20,062 bases of DNA from SXXH01 sp041165735 (GCA_046341775.1 JBKDQQ010000059.1:1-20062), one strand, 5' to 3'. Counted from the first letter of the stretch, positions 8,475 through 15,772 are shown. Numbers and translations: made by a program. The notes: generated from the letters alone by a model not told the origin.

Positions 8475-9176
8475 ATGCGCCACATGAAGTTCCTGCCAGC
8501 GTCCACGCTGCTGCTGTTCGCGGCCTGCGCCGCGCCCGAGACCGCGCGAACCGTGGAAGGCGTCGGACCGGCGTCGGTGTCTCCGCTGGTGCTCGAGGAG
8601 AGCACGCGCGCCACGCTGGTCACGCCCATGCCGGCCGGCGAGAAGCGCGCCGACCGCTTCGCCGACGTCGAACTGACCACGCACGACGAGCGCGTCGTGA
8701 AGTTCCGCACCGACCTGGTCCGCGACCGGGCCGTGCTGCTGAACTTCATGTACACCAGTTGCACGGGCATTTGACCCAAGAACACGGCGAACCTCGTGCA
8801 GGTTCGCGAACAGATCGCCCAACGAGTCGGCAAGGAGGTGCTGATGGTGTCCATCAGCATCGACTCCGAGAACGACACGCCCGAGGCCTTGCGCGACATG
8901 CGCGAGCGCCACGGCATCGTCGAGGAACCAGGCAAGCCCGATTGGATCTTCTGCACCGGACGCGAAGAGGACATCACGGCCATCAGGAAGAGCCTCGGCC
9001 TGTGGGATCCGGATCCGGAGGTCGATCGCGACAAGAACCAGCACGCCGGCACGCTCGTCTACGGCGACGACCGCCTCGACACGTGGGCGGTGACTCCGGT
9101 GCTGATCGAGCCGCGCCGCTTGTCGGAAGCGGTGCTGCGGCGCTTGCGCCTGCTCGATCGCCGGCCAGGCGGTTGA
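8475..9176 (+). CDS. SCO1/SenC-family copper-chaperone/thiol-redox lipoprotein, candidate selenoprotein with in-frame UGA (233 aa)
   Basis: SCO1/SenC proteins have a thioredoxin fold, bind copper through a CxxxC pair and a distant histidine, and help build the CuA centre of cytochrome oxidase or act as thiol reductases. Here the N-terminus looks like a lipoprotein signal (LLLFAAC, C18 lipidated). The core reads NFMYTSCTGI, then UGA (8772-8774), then PKNTANL. This is exactly the family motif YTxCxxxCP with the second cysteine codon replaced by UGA. With the start at 8475 the residues are C96 and position 100. The frame continues without shift or further stop to 9176 and keeps family features: VSISIDSENDTPEALR, a TG-containing segment, and KNQHAG with H190 as the likely copper ligand. 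A SECIS-like hairpin follows the UGA. I infer selenocysteine at position 100. The alternative is a TGC-to-TGA mutation or sequencing error leaving a pseudogene. The ATG at 8484 is an alternative start. There is no obvious Shine-Dalgarno sequence; a TATGGT hexamer at 8418-8423 might be a -10 element. Confidence 0.8.
8787..8807 (+). promoter_or_regulatory. Candidate bacterial SECIS element for the UGA at 8772
   Basis: Immediately downstream of the in-frame UGA, GCGAACCT (8787-8794) pairs perfectly with AGGTTCGC (8800-8807), leaving a five-base loop CGTGC. The apical loop begins 20 bases after the UGA and has a G at its second position followed by U. Known bacterial SECIS elements are short stem-loops about this distance from the UGA, with a conserved G among the first loop bases. 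The E. coli fdhF element has GU at 23-24 counted from the U of UGA; here GU falls at 25-26. The 3' arm uses a GTT valine codon, uncommon in this GC-rich gene, as if the structure were selected. No bulged U like that of fdhF is present. Confidence 0.65.
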
Positions 9177-9222
9177 GCACCGCGCCGATCCGACCGCCCT
9201 TGGACACGATGGACCCGCGACC

Positions 9223-10878
9223 ATGAAGCCGCTGCGCGTGCTCGGCCTGCTGCTGCCGGTGCTGGCGGCGACCGCGTGGCTCTGCTGGCCGCGCGCGCCG
9301 CGACCTGCGACGGGGATGCCGGCGATGGCCGTCGACGCGCCCGAGGCGAGCGGATCCGAGGACCGCCCCGCGGCGGCGGGTACGGCCCCCGCGCTGGCCG
9401 GACACGCGGATTCGAGCGCGCGCGCGCGCATCGCCGCGTCCGCGCCCGCGGAGTGCGACTGGGAACTCGCCATGGCGAGCGTGGCCATGGAAGGCGCCGC
9501 GAGCGCGCCTCCTCCGGCGGGAACGCCGCCCGAGTTCGACGCGTCGAGCGACTGCCGCCTCGCCGGCCGCATCGTCGCGCACGGCGCGCGCGCCACGCTC
9601 GCGTTGCGCTCGGGGATGGACGCGGGGCGACGCGTCGAAGTCGGCGAGGACGGGACCTTCGAGATCCACGGCCTCGCCCCCGGCCGCGTGGTCGTGCGCA
9701 TCGAGGCCGGCCCGCAGGTCGCGGAGCGCATGGTCGAGCTCTCGGCCGCGGGGTCCGATCCCGAGTGGCTCGAGCTCGACTTCGCCGCGACCGGCTCGGC
9801 GCTGGTGCGCGTGTTCGACCATCTCGGGAACCCGGTCGAGGGCGCGAGCCTGCGACTCGATGGCGGCGAAGCGCGCACCGACGCCGACGGACGCGCGCGA
9901 CTCGAGCGGGCGCCGCTCGGACGAGCGTGGTGCGAGGCGATCCACGGCGAACATGCGCGGCGCGGCTTCGCGCTGCAGGTCGTGCCCGAGTCGTCCACGC
10001 AGGTCGAAGAGCGCGTCGAGCTGGCGCCCGGCTCGCATGTCGAGATCGCCGTCGAGGGCGACTTCGGCGACGCGCGACTCGCCGTCGTGGTCGTGCCGAC
10101 GGTCGCCAAGGGCGGACCGAGCGAAGCCCAACTCTCCGTGCCTTGGTGGACCTTCGAACCGCTGCAACTGGCGCGCGGCGACAGGCATTGGCTCGGCCAG
10201 TTGCCGAGCGGACGGCACATCGTCGTGCCCTACCTCGACGGCGTGCGCCAACGGGGCAAGCACGCCATCGTCGACCTGCCCGTGGGCAGGCTGCGCGTGG
10301 CGCGCCTCGTGCTGGAGCGGCCCGCATGCGATCCGCTCGCCGGCGGTCCCTCCTGCGAAGGTGCGGACCGACTGGCCTGGCGCGCGCTCGATCGATGGAA
10401 GAAGAGCGCGGAGGACTACGAGCTCGAAGCGCACTCCGCCGGACGACTGGGCCTGCCCGCCTCGATCGGCGTCGCCGGCGTGGTGCGCGGCGACGGCTCC
10501 GGGCGCTGGTGCGCGCCGCGGCACCTGCTGGAACGCGGCGCGTCGCTCGGCTGGGTCGCCTGCGGCGAGCATGCGAGCACCGGCCTGGTGCTCGGCCCGG
10601 GGCTCGAACCATTCGGCGAGCCGCGCCCCGCGGCCGGGAACGGGCTCGTGCTGCAACTGCCGAGGGAACTGGGCGACGCGTGGGTGCGCCTGCGCGTCGA
10701 CGGCGCGCTGCGCGGCGCGCTGCAGGTGCCGCCCGACGGACGGCTCGAACTCCCCGGCCTGCGCGGACTGTGGCGCGCGCGGCTCGCGGGCGGGACGCCC
10801 GCCACGACGCGCACGACCATGGCTTCCTCGGCCAGTGCTGCCCCGGCCCTCTTCGCCGGCGGCGGGGACGGCGACTAG
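9223..10878 (+). CDS. Membrane-anchored or secreted protein with carboxypeptidase-regulatory-like beta-sandwich domains (551 aa)
   Basis: The N-terminus (MKPLRVLGLL and on to about residue 25) is a hydrophobic signal or anchor followed by an alanine/proline-rich linker to about residue 105. Two or more Ig/transthyretin-like repeats follow. One covers about 110-185 (GRIVAHGARATLAL, EDGTFEIHGLAPGRVVVRIE). Another covers about 191-260 (ALVRVFDHLGNPVEGASLRL, TDADGRARLERAPLG), the pattern of carboxypeptidase-regulatory-like domains. The C-terminal half (about 300-551) is not recognised and carries several scattered cysteines. I see no catalytic motif. It starts 46 bases after the SCO gene on the same strand and may be cotranscribed with it. 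Proteins of this type are usually cell-surface binding or scaffold proteins; the exact role is unknown. Confidence 0.8.
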   Translation: MKPLRVLGLLLPVLAATAWLCWPRAPRPATGMPAMAVDAPEASGSEDRPAAAGTAPALAGHADSSARARIAASAPAECDWELAMASVAMEGAASAPPPAGTPPEFDASSDCRLAGRIVAHGARATLALRSGMDAGRRVEVGEDGTFEIHGLAPGRVVVRIEAGPQVAERMVELSAAGSDPEWLELDFAATGSALVRVFDHLGNPVEGASLRLDGGEARTDADGRARLERAPLGRAWCEAIHGEHARRGFALQVVPESSTQVEERVELAPGSHVEIAVEGDFGDARLAVVVVPTVAKGGPSEAQLSVPWWTFEPLQLARGDRHWLGQLPSGRHIVVPYLDGVRQRGKHAIVDLPVGRLRVARLVLERPACDPLAGGPSCEGADRLAWRALDRWKKSAEDYELEAHSAGRLGLPASIGVAGVVRGDGSGRWCAPRHLLERGASLGWVACGEHASTGLVLGPGLEPFGEPRPAAGNGLVLQLPRELGDAWVRLRVDGALRGALQVPPDGRLELPGLRGLWRARLAGGTPATTRTTMASSASAAPALFAGGGDGD

Positions 10879-10887
10879 GCGCGGTGG

Positions 10888-10907
10888 TCGTCAAGCAAAC
10901 TTGACGG
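10888..10907. promoter_or_regulatory. GTCAAG-N4-CTTGAC palindrome site C between convergent genes
   Basis: GTCAAG (10890-10895) and CTTGAC (10900-10905) form a perfect inverted repeat around CAAA, extended by a C-G pair and a T-G wobble. It lies in the 49-base gap between the convergent 551-residue protein gene and cysC. It could be a short bidirectional terminator. However, its identity in sequence to the AT-rich sites elsewhere argues for a protein-binding site, since terminators do not need a conserved sequence. Confidence 0.5.
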
Positions 10908-10927
10908 ACTCCGCGGCGCGGCGGCGG

Positions 10928-11461
10928 TCAGGCGACCACGCCCAGCTCGGCCAGTCGCGCCAGCACCTTGGCCGCCGATTGGTCGATCGACTCCTCGCCG
11001 GTCTTGACGACCACCTCGGGCGCCAGCGGCGGCTCGTAGGGGTCGGACACGCCGGTGAACGCGGGGATCTCGCCGGCGCGCGCCTTCTTGTAGAGCCCCT
11101 TCACGTCGCGCGCCTCCACCACGGCCAGCGGCGCATCCACGAACACCTCGACGAAGGGCGCTTCGCTCCTGGCGCGCGCCTCGTCGCGAATCGCGCGGGA
11201 GGGCGAGATCGCGGCGGTGATCGCCACCACGCCGTGCTTCGCCAGCAGGTTCGCCACGAAGGCGATGCGACGCACGTTGGTGTCGCGATCCTCCTTCGAG
11301 AACGACAAGCCCTTGCCGAGGTTCTCGCGCACCTCGTCGCCGTCGAGGATCTCGACCGCCACTCCGCGTGCGCGCAGTTCCCGGCCCACGCGCGCGGACA
11401 GCGTGCTCTTGCCCGCGCCCGAAAGACCCGTGAACCACAGGATGCAACCCTGCTTCGCCAT
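10928..11461 (-). CDS. cysC: Adenylylsulfate (APS) kinase (177 aa)
   Basis: CysC phosphorylates APS with ATP to give PAPS, the donor for sulfate reduction or sulfotransferases. The motifs are complete: Walker A GLSGAGKST at 12-20, DGDEVR at 40-45, FSKEDRDTNVRR at 54-65, a segment ISPSRAIRDEAR, and the family C-terminal region with YKKARAGEIPAFTG and DPYEPP. The length is normal for a stand-alone kinase. The ATG at 11461 starts the conserved N-terminus. The gene begins five bases after the stop of the upstream sulfatase-like gene on the same strand, so the two are almost certainly cotranscribed. No ATP sulfurylase or PAPS reductase is nearby, so its role may be PAPS supply for sulfation rather than assimilation. 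That last point is inference. Confidence 0.95.
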   Translation of the reverse strand: MAKQGCILWFTGLSGAGKSTLSARVGRELRARGVAVEILDGDEVRENLGKGLSFSKEDRDTNVRRIAFVANLLAKHGVVAITAAISPSRAIRDEARARSEAPFVEVFVDAPLAVVEARDVKGLYKKARAGEIPAFTGVSDPYEPPLAPEVVVKTGEESIDQSAAKVLARLAELGVVA

Positions 11462-11466
11462 CGCGC

Positions 11467-12408
11467 TCAGCGGATCTTGCCTTCGAGGAACGGCACTTCG
11501 AAGCACTTCTCGTGCATGATCGGCCCGTGGCCGAAGTAGCCGCCTTCGCCGAACAGCTCGCCGTGGTCGGCGGTGACGACGACCCAGGTGTTCTTCGGCA
11601 CGCTGTCCCACAGCTCCTCGAAGACCTTGTCGAGGTACCGCACCGTGTCGATCTGGCGCTCCTTCAACTGGTCGAGCTTGTCCTGGTCGAACCACTGCGG
11701 CGCGTCGGCCGAGCTCATCAGGTTGCCCTGCTCGTCGATCTGCGTGTCGAGCTTCTTGAACACGCCGTTCACGCCGCTGATGCGCGGCCACATCGAACTG
11801 TCCTCGTCCGGCTTGGCGTACGGATAGTGCGTCTCGCCCACGTTCAGCAGCCAGAACCCCGGCCGATCGGTCGGGAACTTCAGCGTGGGCAGCATCGACC
11901 GCATGTCGTTGTGCTTGTCCATCAGCTGGAAGCTGTCGAAGTCGCGGTTGACGCCGGTCTTCTGGTTCAGGACCGGCAGCGACACGCGCGCGTGCGTCTC
12001 GTAGCCCAGCGTGTTGCGCAGGAATCCCGGCAGCCACAGCGCCGGCACCATCTTGGCGAACTCGACGCCCTTGGCGCCCAGCCGCTTGTTGAAGTTGTAG
12101 AAGTCCTCCTTGTAGTACTCGGAGGCGTACACGTTCGGCGGCGAGCTGTGCGGCAGGAGCCCCGTCAGCAGGTTGTAGTGCGACGGCCCGGTCCAGCTCG
12201 CGTAGCTCCAACGGCGCTCGACGGGACCCAACTTCATGATCGTCTTCGGCGCCGCCGCCATGAAGGCGTCGTAGCGGCACGAGTCGAGCGTGACGACGAT
12301 GAAGTGGTTCTCGCCCTTGGGCTCGGGGCGCGGCGGACCCGACGGAAGGCGCGGGCGCGGCGCAGGCGCGGGCGCGGGCTTCTGCTTGAGGAAGTCGAAC
12401 AGTCCCAT
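11467..12408 (-). CDS. Sulfatase/alkaline-phosphatase superfamily hydrolase (313 aa)
   Basis: The fold signature is clear: a metal-binding and nucleophile region FIVVTLDSCRYDAF (D42, S43, C44, R45, D47), then GETHYPY in the middle, then ADHGELFGEGGYFGHG near the C-terminus (D281, H282, H294 as likely metal ligands). The nucleophile region is not the classic CxPxR of formylglycine sulfatases, so cysteine-to-formylglycine maturation is unlikely. It resembles the phosphodiesterase or phosphotransferase-like branch, with serine or cysteine as possible nucleophile. There is no signal peptide: the N-terminus MGLFDFLKQK is followed by an alanine/proline/arginine linker, so it is probably cytoplasmic or membrane-associated. 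It is short for the superfamily. It is the first gene of the pair with cysC. The substrate is unknown. Confidence 0.85.
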   Translation of the reverse strand: MGLFDFLKQKPAPAPAPRPRLPSGPPRPEPKGENHFIVVTLDSCRYDAFMAAAPKTIMKLGPVERRWSYASWTGPSHYNLLTGLLPHSSPPNVYASEYYKEDFYNFNKRLGAKGVEFAKMVPALWLPGFLRNTLGYETHARVSLPVLNQKTGVNRDFDSFQLMDKHNDMRSMLPTLKFPTDRPGFWLLNVGETHYPYAKPDEDSSMWPRISGVNGVFKKLDTQIDEQGNLMSSADAPQWFDQDKLDQLKERQIDTVRYLDKVFEELWDSVPKNTWVVVTADHGELFGEGGYFGHGPIMHEKCFEVPFLEGKIR

Positions 12409-12448
12409 GGTCGTTGTCCCCCGCTCCAGTCGGTCGCCGGGCGGGGCA

Positions 12449-12454
12449 AGCCTA
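12449..12454 (-). promoter_or_regulatory. Candidate -10 element (TAGGCT) for the sulfatase-cysC operon
   Basis: On the minus strand, TGCTAGGCT ends about 40 bases before the sulfatase ATG; it has an extended TG and a TAGGCT hexamer. Seventeen bases upstream lies GAAACT, not a good TTGACA match. The divergent gene has the same TAGGCT hexamer in the same gap, which supports the call. Confidence 0.35.
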
Positions 12455-12498
12455 GCACGGGGCGGGACGACAGTTTCGGCATGATCCGTCCGATGCTG

Positions 12499-12504
12499 TA
12501 GGCT
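12499..12504 (+). promoter_or_regulatory. Candidate -10 element (TAGGCT) for the lipoprotein operon
   Basis: The hexamer TAGGCT (within TGCTGTAGGCT) lies 30 bases before the ATG of the first lipoprotein gene. The -35 region is weak (TTCGGC around 12475-12480). It mirrors the minus-strand element 45 bases away in this 126-base divergent gap. Confidence 0.35.
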
Positions 12505-12534
12505 CCTGCGGCACGCACATCCCGCCACCCGACC

Positions 12535-13029
12535 ATGAAGACGCGCCTTCCGACCCTCTTCGCCTCGCAACTGCTCCTCGTCCTCGCCTCCTGCGGAGGC
12601 GGCGACCCCCGCGCGCTGACGGACGCGGGTTCCGCCGCGCTCAACGGCGGCGACCCCCGGCTGGCGCTGCGCAACTTCGACGCCGCGTTGGCGGCCATGG
12701 AAGGCGAGGCCGCGCACCCGCAGCGCCTCGAAGCCTCGATCGGCCGCGTGCAGGCGCTGGCGCGCATCGATCCCAAGCGCGCCGTGGAGGACTTCCTCGC
12801 GCTGGCGAAGTCCGGCGCCGCCGTGGGCGACAACGACTTCTCCCTCGTCGCGTGGGAACTCATGCGCGCCAACGCCATGACGCAGGCCGTCGACCTGATG
12901 CACGAAGGCCAGCTCCTGCACCCGCAATCGAAGACGATGGCCGAGCTCAAGGAACAGGTCATCGCCGAGACCAAGCGCAAGGGCGACGCCGGCGCGCTCA
13001 AGCAGTTGCAAGGGCTGGGCTACCTGTGA
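12535..13029 (+). CDS. TPR-like lipoprotein (164 aa)
   Basis: The signal peptide has a good lipobox LASC (17-20), so C20 should be lipidated and the protein anchored in a membrane facing the periplasm. The mature part is mostly alpha-helical and reads like tetratricopeptide-type helical pairs (GSAALNGGDPRLALRNFDAALAAM, then SIGRVQALARIDPKRAVEDFLAL). That suggests protein-protein interaction. The C-terminus is charged and helical. I do not recognise a specific family. It is the first gene of a tight three-gene operon; its stop overlaps the next start as TGATG. A TAGGCT -10-like hexamer lies 30 bases upstream. Confidence 0.85.
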   Translation: MKTRLPTLFASQLLLVLASCGGGDPRALTDAGSAALNGGDPRLALRNFDAALAAMEGEAAHPQRLEASIGRVQALARIDPKRAVEDFLALAKSGAAVGDNDFSLVAWELMRANAMTQAVDLMHEGQLLHPQSKTMAELKEQVIAETKRKGDAGALKQLQGLGYL

Positions 13030-13493
13030 TGCGCGCCCGCCTCGCGCTCCTCGCCGGCATGGCCGCCTTCGCCGCGGGTTGCGCGAGCCCCGGGACGCGC
13101 GTGGACGCGGTCGACGATGTCGCCGCGATCGAGGCGGTGCTTGCCGACCAATGCGCCGCCTGGAACCGCGGCGACATCGAGGCCTTCATGGAGCTCGGCT
13201 ATTGGAAGAGCGCCGAGCTCTCGTTCCATTCCGGCGGCGCGGCGACCAAGGGGTACGATGCCGTGCTCGCGCGCTACCTCGCGCGGTACCGCGACGGCGG
13301 CGCCGAGACCGGGCGCCTGTCGTTCAGCGACGCGCGGGTCGACCTGCTCGGCCCGGACGCGGCCATGGCGCGCGGACGCTGGGCGGTCGACTTCCAATCG
13401 AAGTCGGACATCGGCGGTCTCTACACGCTCGTGCTGCGTCGCACGCCCGACGGTTGGCGCATCGTCCACGACCACACCAGCGCCGACGACTGA
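13029..13493 (+). CDS. NTF2/SnoaL-like (DUF4440-type) lipoprotein (154 aa)
   Basis: The ATG at 13029 overlaps the preceding stop by one base, implying translational coupling. The N-terminus is a lipoprotein signal with AAGC, C18 being lipidated. The mature part follows the NTF2/SnoaL-like cone fold: a helix with AVLADQCAAWNRGDIEAFMEL, the WKSAELSFHSGG region, a GYDAVLARYLARY helix, then strands ending with LRRTPDGWRIVHDHTS. The ending W-x-I-x-x-D-H-T-S is typical of DUF4440 proteins. These are small binding or isomerase-like domains; I see no basis for a specific reaction. It lies between the TPR-like lipoprotein and the thioredoxin lipoprotein in one operon. Confidence 0.88.
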   Translation: MRARLALLAGMAAFAAGCASPGTRVDAVDDVAAIEAVLADQCAAWNRGDIEAFMELGYWKSAELSFHSGGAATKGYDAVLARYLARYRDGGAETGRLSFSDARVDLLGPDAAMARGRWAVDFQSKSDIGGLYTLVLRRTPDGWRIVHDHTSADD

Positions 13494-13513
13494 CCCCCGC
13501 GGCCCGACCATCC

Positions 13514-14869
13514 ATGCGCAAGCAACTGCTCGCGGCCCTGCCGCTCTTCCTGGTCGCCTGCCGATCCCATTCCACCGCCGGGGAACCGCAGGCGACCGCC
13601 GCGGTCGCTATGCAGCCCGCCGTCGCGATGCAGCCCGCGGTGTCGATGCGCGCGGCGCCCCCCGCCTCCGCGGGCAAGTCGCGCGACTCGAGCTGGTCGC
13701 CGGGCTTCCTCGGACGCTGGTCGGGCGACGCGCTGCCCGACGCCGCGCTGCTCGGCTCGAACGGCGAGGCCACCTCGCTGGGATCCGTGGTGTCGCGTCC
13801 GACGATCGTCGCGCTGGTGCCGCCCGGCGCGATCGACCCGGACTCGCCCCTGATGGCGAAGCTCGCCGCGTTGGCGCGCCGCTACGCCTCCGCGGGCGTC
13901 GACCTCGTGCTCGTCGTCAATTGGATGAAGGCGGACGACTTCCTCGCCACGGCGCGGCGCGACGGCGCGCGCTGGACCATGCCGGTGTACGCCGATCCGC
14001 GCGATCCCTACGCGGGCGATCCCGAAGACTCCTACGAACGGATCAAGCACGAGGAGCGGAGCTTCCTCGGTCGCCTGAGCGGCGGAGGCATGACGCCGGC
14101 GCTGCCCGCGTGCATCGTCGTCGACGGCGCGAACCGCCTCGCAGGTTCGCTGCACCTCTTCGCGGGCGATGCCGATGCGTTGCACGAGGGGGCGGCGACG
14201 CTGTTGACGAAGGCGGGCGCGCTGCTCGCCGGGGACCTGGCCCCCGGGCACGCGACTCCGGCCGAGGCGTGGGCCAAGCCGGCGCCGCGCGCGAGCGAAG
14301 CACCGGTGGAGGCGCTGGCCACCGGAAGGCCGGCGCCGGACTTCGCGCTGCTCGACGTGGACGGCGCGGAGAAGAAGCTCTCGGACCTGCGCGGCAAGGT
14401 GGTCGTGCTCGACTTCTGGGCCACCTGGTGCGGCCCGTGCCGCGCCGCCTTGCCGCACCTCGAGGCGCTCGCCGAGGACTACGCGCCGCAAGGCGTGGTC
14501 GTGCTGGCCGCCTGCACGAACGACGAGCGCGAGGCCTTCGAGGAGTTCATGGAGGAGCAGTCGTTCCGCCATCCGCACGTCGCCTTCGCGCACGACACGC
14601 CCGGACGCTCGCCCGAGCGCGCCTCGCGCCGCCTGTACGGGGTTGGCGGCGTCCCGCACGCGTTCATCGTCGACCGCGACGGGATCGTCGTCGAGCAGGT
14701 CTCGGGCTACGCGCCCGGCGAAGCGCTGGTCGAGGCGGCGCTCGCCAAGGCGGGGGTGCAGGTCGACCCGGCGGTGCTGCGCCGCGCCGAGGAGGACCGC
14801 CGGCGCCGCGCAGCGCGCGCGCCGCGCGCACCCGCCGCCACCGGCGCGGCCACGGGTTCCGGCGACTGA
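13514..14869 (+). CDS. Thioredoxin-fold lipoprotein with two domains, TlpA-like C-terminal domain (451 aa)
   Basis: The signal peptide has lipobox LVAC with C16. A linker follows with a short tandem repeat (AMQPAV, AMQPAV, SMRAA, about residues 32-48). The N-terminal domain (about 70-255) looks like a thioredoxin/AhpC fold (RPTIVALVPPG, LVLVVNWMKADDF) but has no CxxC where the active site would be. The C-terminal domain (about 270-420) is a clear TlpA/ResA-type thioredoxin: APDFALLDVDG, VVVLDFWATWCGPC with active cysteines C306 and C309, and cis-proline segment GGVPHAFIV. The tail is an Arg/Ala-rich linker. It should act as a membrane-anchored thiol-disulfide oxidoreductase in the envelope. 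It starts 20 bases after the NTF2-like gene, so the operon holds three lipoproteins. It converges with the LOG gene across only 18 bases. Confidence 0.92.
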   Translation: MRKQLLAALPLFLVACRSHSTAGEPQATAAVAMQPAVAMQPAVSMRAAPPASAGKSRDSSWSPGFLGRWSGDALPDAALLGSNGEATSLGSVVSRPTIVALVPPGAIDPDSPLMAKLAALARRYASAGVDLVLVVNWMKADDFLATARRDGARWTMPVYADPRDPYAGDPEDSYERIKHEERSFLGRLSGGGMTPALPACIVVDGANRLAGSLHLFAGDADALHEGAATLLTKAGALLAGDLAPGHATPAEAWAKPAPRASEAPVEALATGRPAPDFALLDVDGAEKKLSDLRGKVVVLDFWATWCGPCRAALPHLEALAEDYAPQGVVVLAACTNDEREAFEEFMEEQSFRHPHVAFAHDTPGRSPERASRRLYGVGGVPHAFIVDRDGIVVEQVSGYAPGEALVEAALAKAGVQVDPAVLRRAEEDRRRRAARAPRAPAATGAATGSGD

Positions 14870-14887
14870 CCGCGCGCCGAAGCGTCC

Positions 14888-15715
14888 TCAATCGGCGAGG
14901 AACTCGCCGTCGTCCTTCTTCTTCAAGTGGTGCGTCTCCAGCTCGGCGACGAGGTACTGGTACGCGTCCTCGACGGAGTCGGTGCGATGGAACAGGTTCA
15001 GGTCCTCGGGGCTGATCGTGCCGAAGTCGACCATCGGCTCCATGTGCAGCACCTTGTCCCAGTACTCGGTGCCGTACAGCACGATGGGCAGGCGCTTCTT
15101 GATCTTGAGCGTCTGGACGAGGGTCACGACCTCCATGAACTCGTCCAGCGTGCCGAAGCCGCCCGGCATGACCACCATCGCCTTGGCGAGGTAGCTGAAC
15201 CAGAACTTGCGCATGAAGAAGTAGTGGAACTCGAAGGCGAGGCGACGCGTGATGTACGGGTTGTCCACCTGCTCGAAGGGCAGCGAGATGTTCAAGCCGA
15301 TGTTCTCGCCCTTGGCCTCGCTGGCGCCGCGATTGGCCGCCTCCATGATTCCGGGCCCACCGCCCGAGCAGACCACGAAGCGCCGGTCGGTGCCCTCCAG
15401 GCCCTTCGACCAGGCCGTCAGGCGCGCCGCGAGTTCGCGCGTTTCCTCGTAATAGCGCGACATCCACAGCTTGCGCTCGGCCTTCCTGACGTCGCCGCCC
15501 TCGGCCTTGGCCTTGTCGAGCTGCGCCTGCGCGACGTCGCGCGGCAGGATGCGCGCCGAGCCGAAGAACACGATCGTGTCGCGCACCTTGAACTCGTCGA
15601 AGCGCGTCTGCGGCTCGAGGTACTCGGCCAGGATGCGCAACGGCCGCGCGTCCGGACTTCCGATGAACTCCTGGTTCTTGTACGCCTTCACGGCGCGGTA
15701 GCGGCTCTCGGCCAT
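14888..15715 (-). CDS. LOG-family Rossmann-fold protein (TIGR00730-like, 275 aa)
   Basis: The family signatures are present: CSGGGPGIMEAANRGA starting at C116, and PGGFGTLDE at 184-192, the PGGxGTxxE motif that defines LOG (lonely guy) proteins. Family members are nucleoside 5'-monophosphate phosphoribohydrolases, some making active cytokinins; many bacterial members are of unknown physiological role. The N-terminal 45 residues precede the usual fold start at VFFGSARI. The start at 15715 gives a plausible cytoplasmic N-terminus. It lies 57 bases downstream of the small CPCC protein gene on the same strand and may be cotranscribed with it. Confidence 0.92.
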   Translation of the reverse strand: MAESRYRAVKAYKNQEFIGSPDARPLRILAEYLEPQTRFDEFKVRDTIVFFGSARILPRDVAQAQLDKAKAEGGDVRKAERKLWMSRYYEETRELAARLTAWSKGLEGTDRRFVVCSGGGPGIMEAANRGASEAKGENIGLNISLPFEQVDNPYITRRLAFEFHYFFMRKFWFSYLAKAMVVMPGGFGTLDEFMEVVTLVQTLKIKKRLPIVLYGTEYWDKVLHMEPMVDFGTISPEDLNLFHRTDSVEDAYQYLVAELETHHLKKKDDGEFLAD

Positions 15716-15772
15716 CGTGGTCGCGTGCTCCTCTGATTGCCCGCCCGGCGCATGTCCGGGACTTCTTCGTGC

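Noticed and set aside
8388..8774. Short protein ending at the UGA at 8772 as a complete gene
   Set aside because: It would end in the middle of the SCO1 copper motif, and the same frame continues with family features, so I treat both parts as one gene.
11462..12280. Open frame extending cysC upstream as if it were a longer fusion protein
   Set aside because: It overlaps the sulfatase-like gene in another frame, and the CysC N-terminus is complete at 11461.
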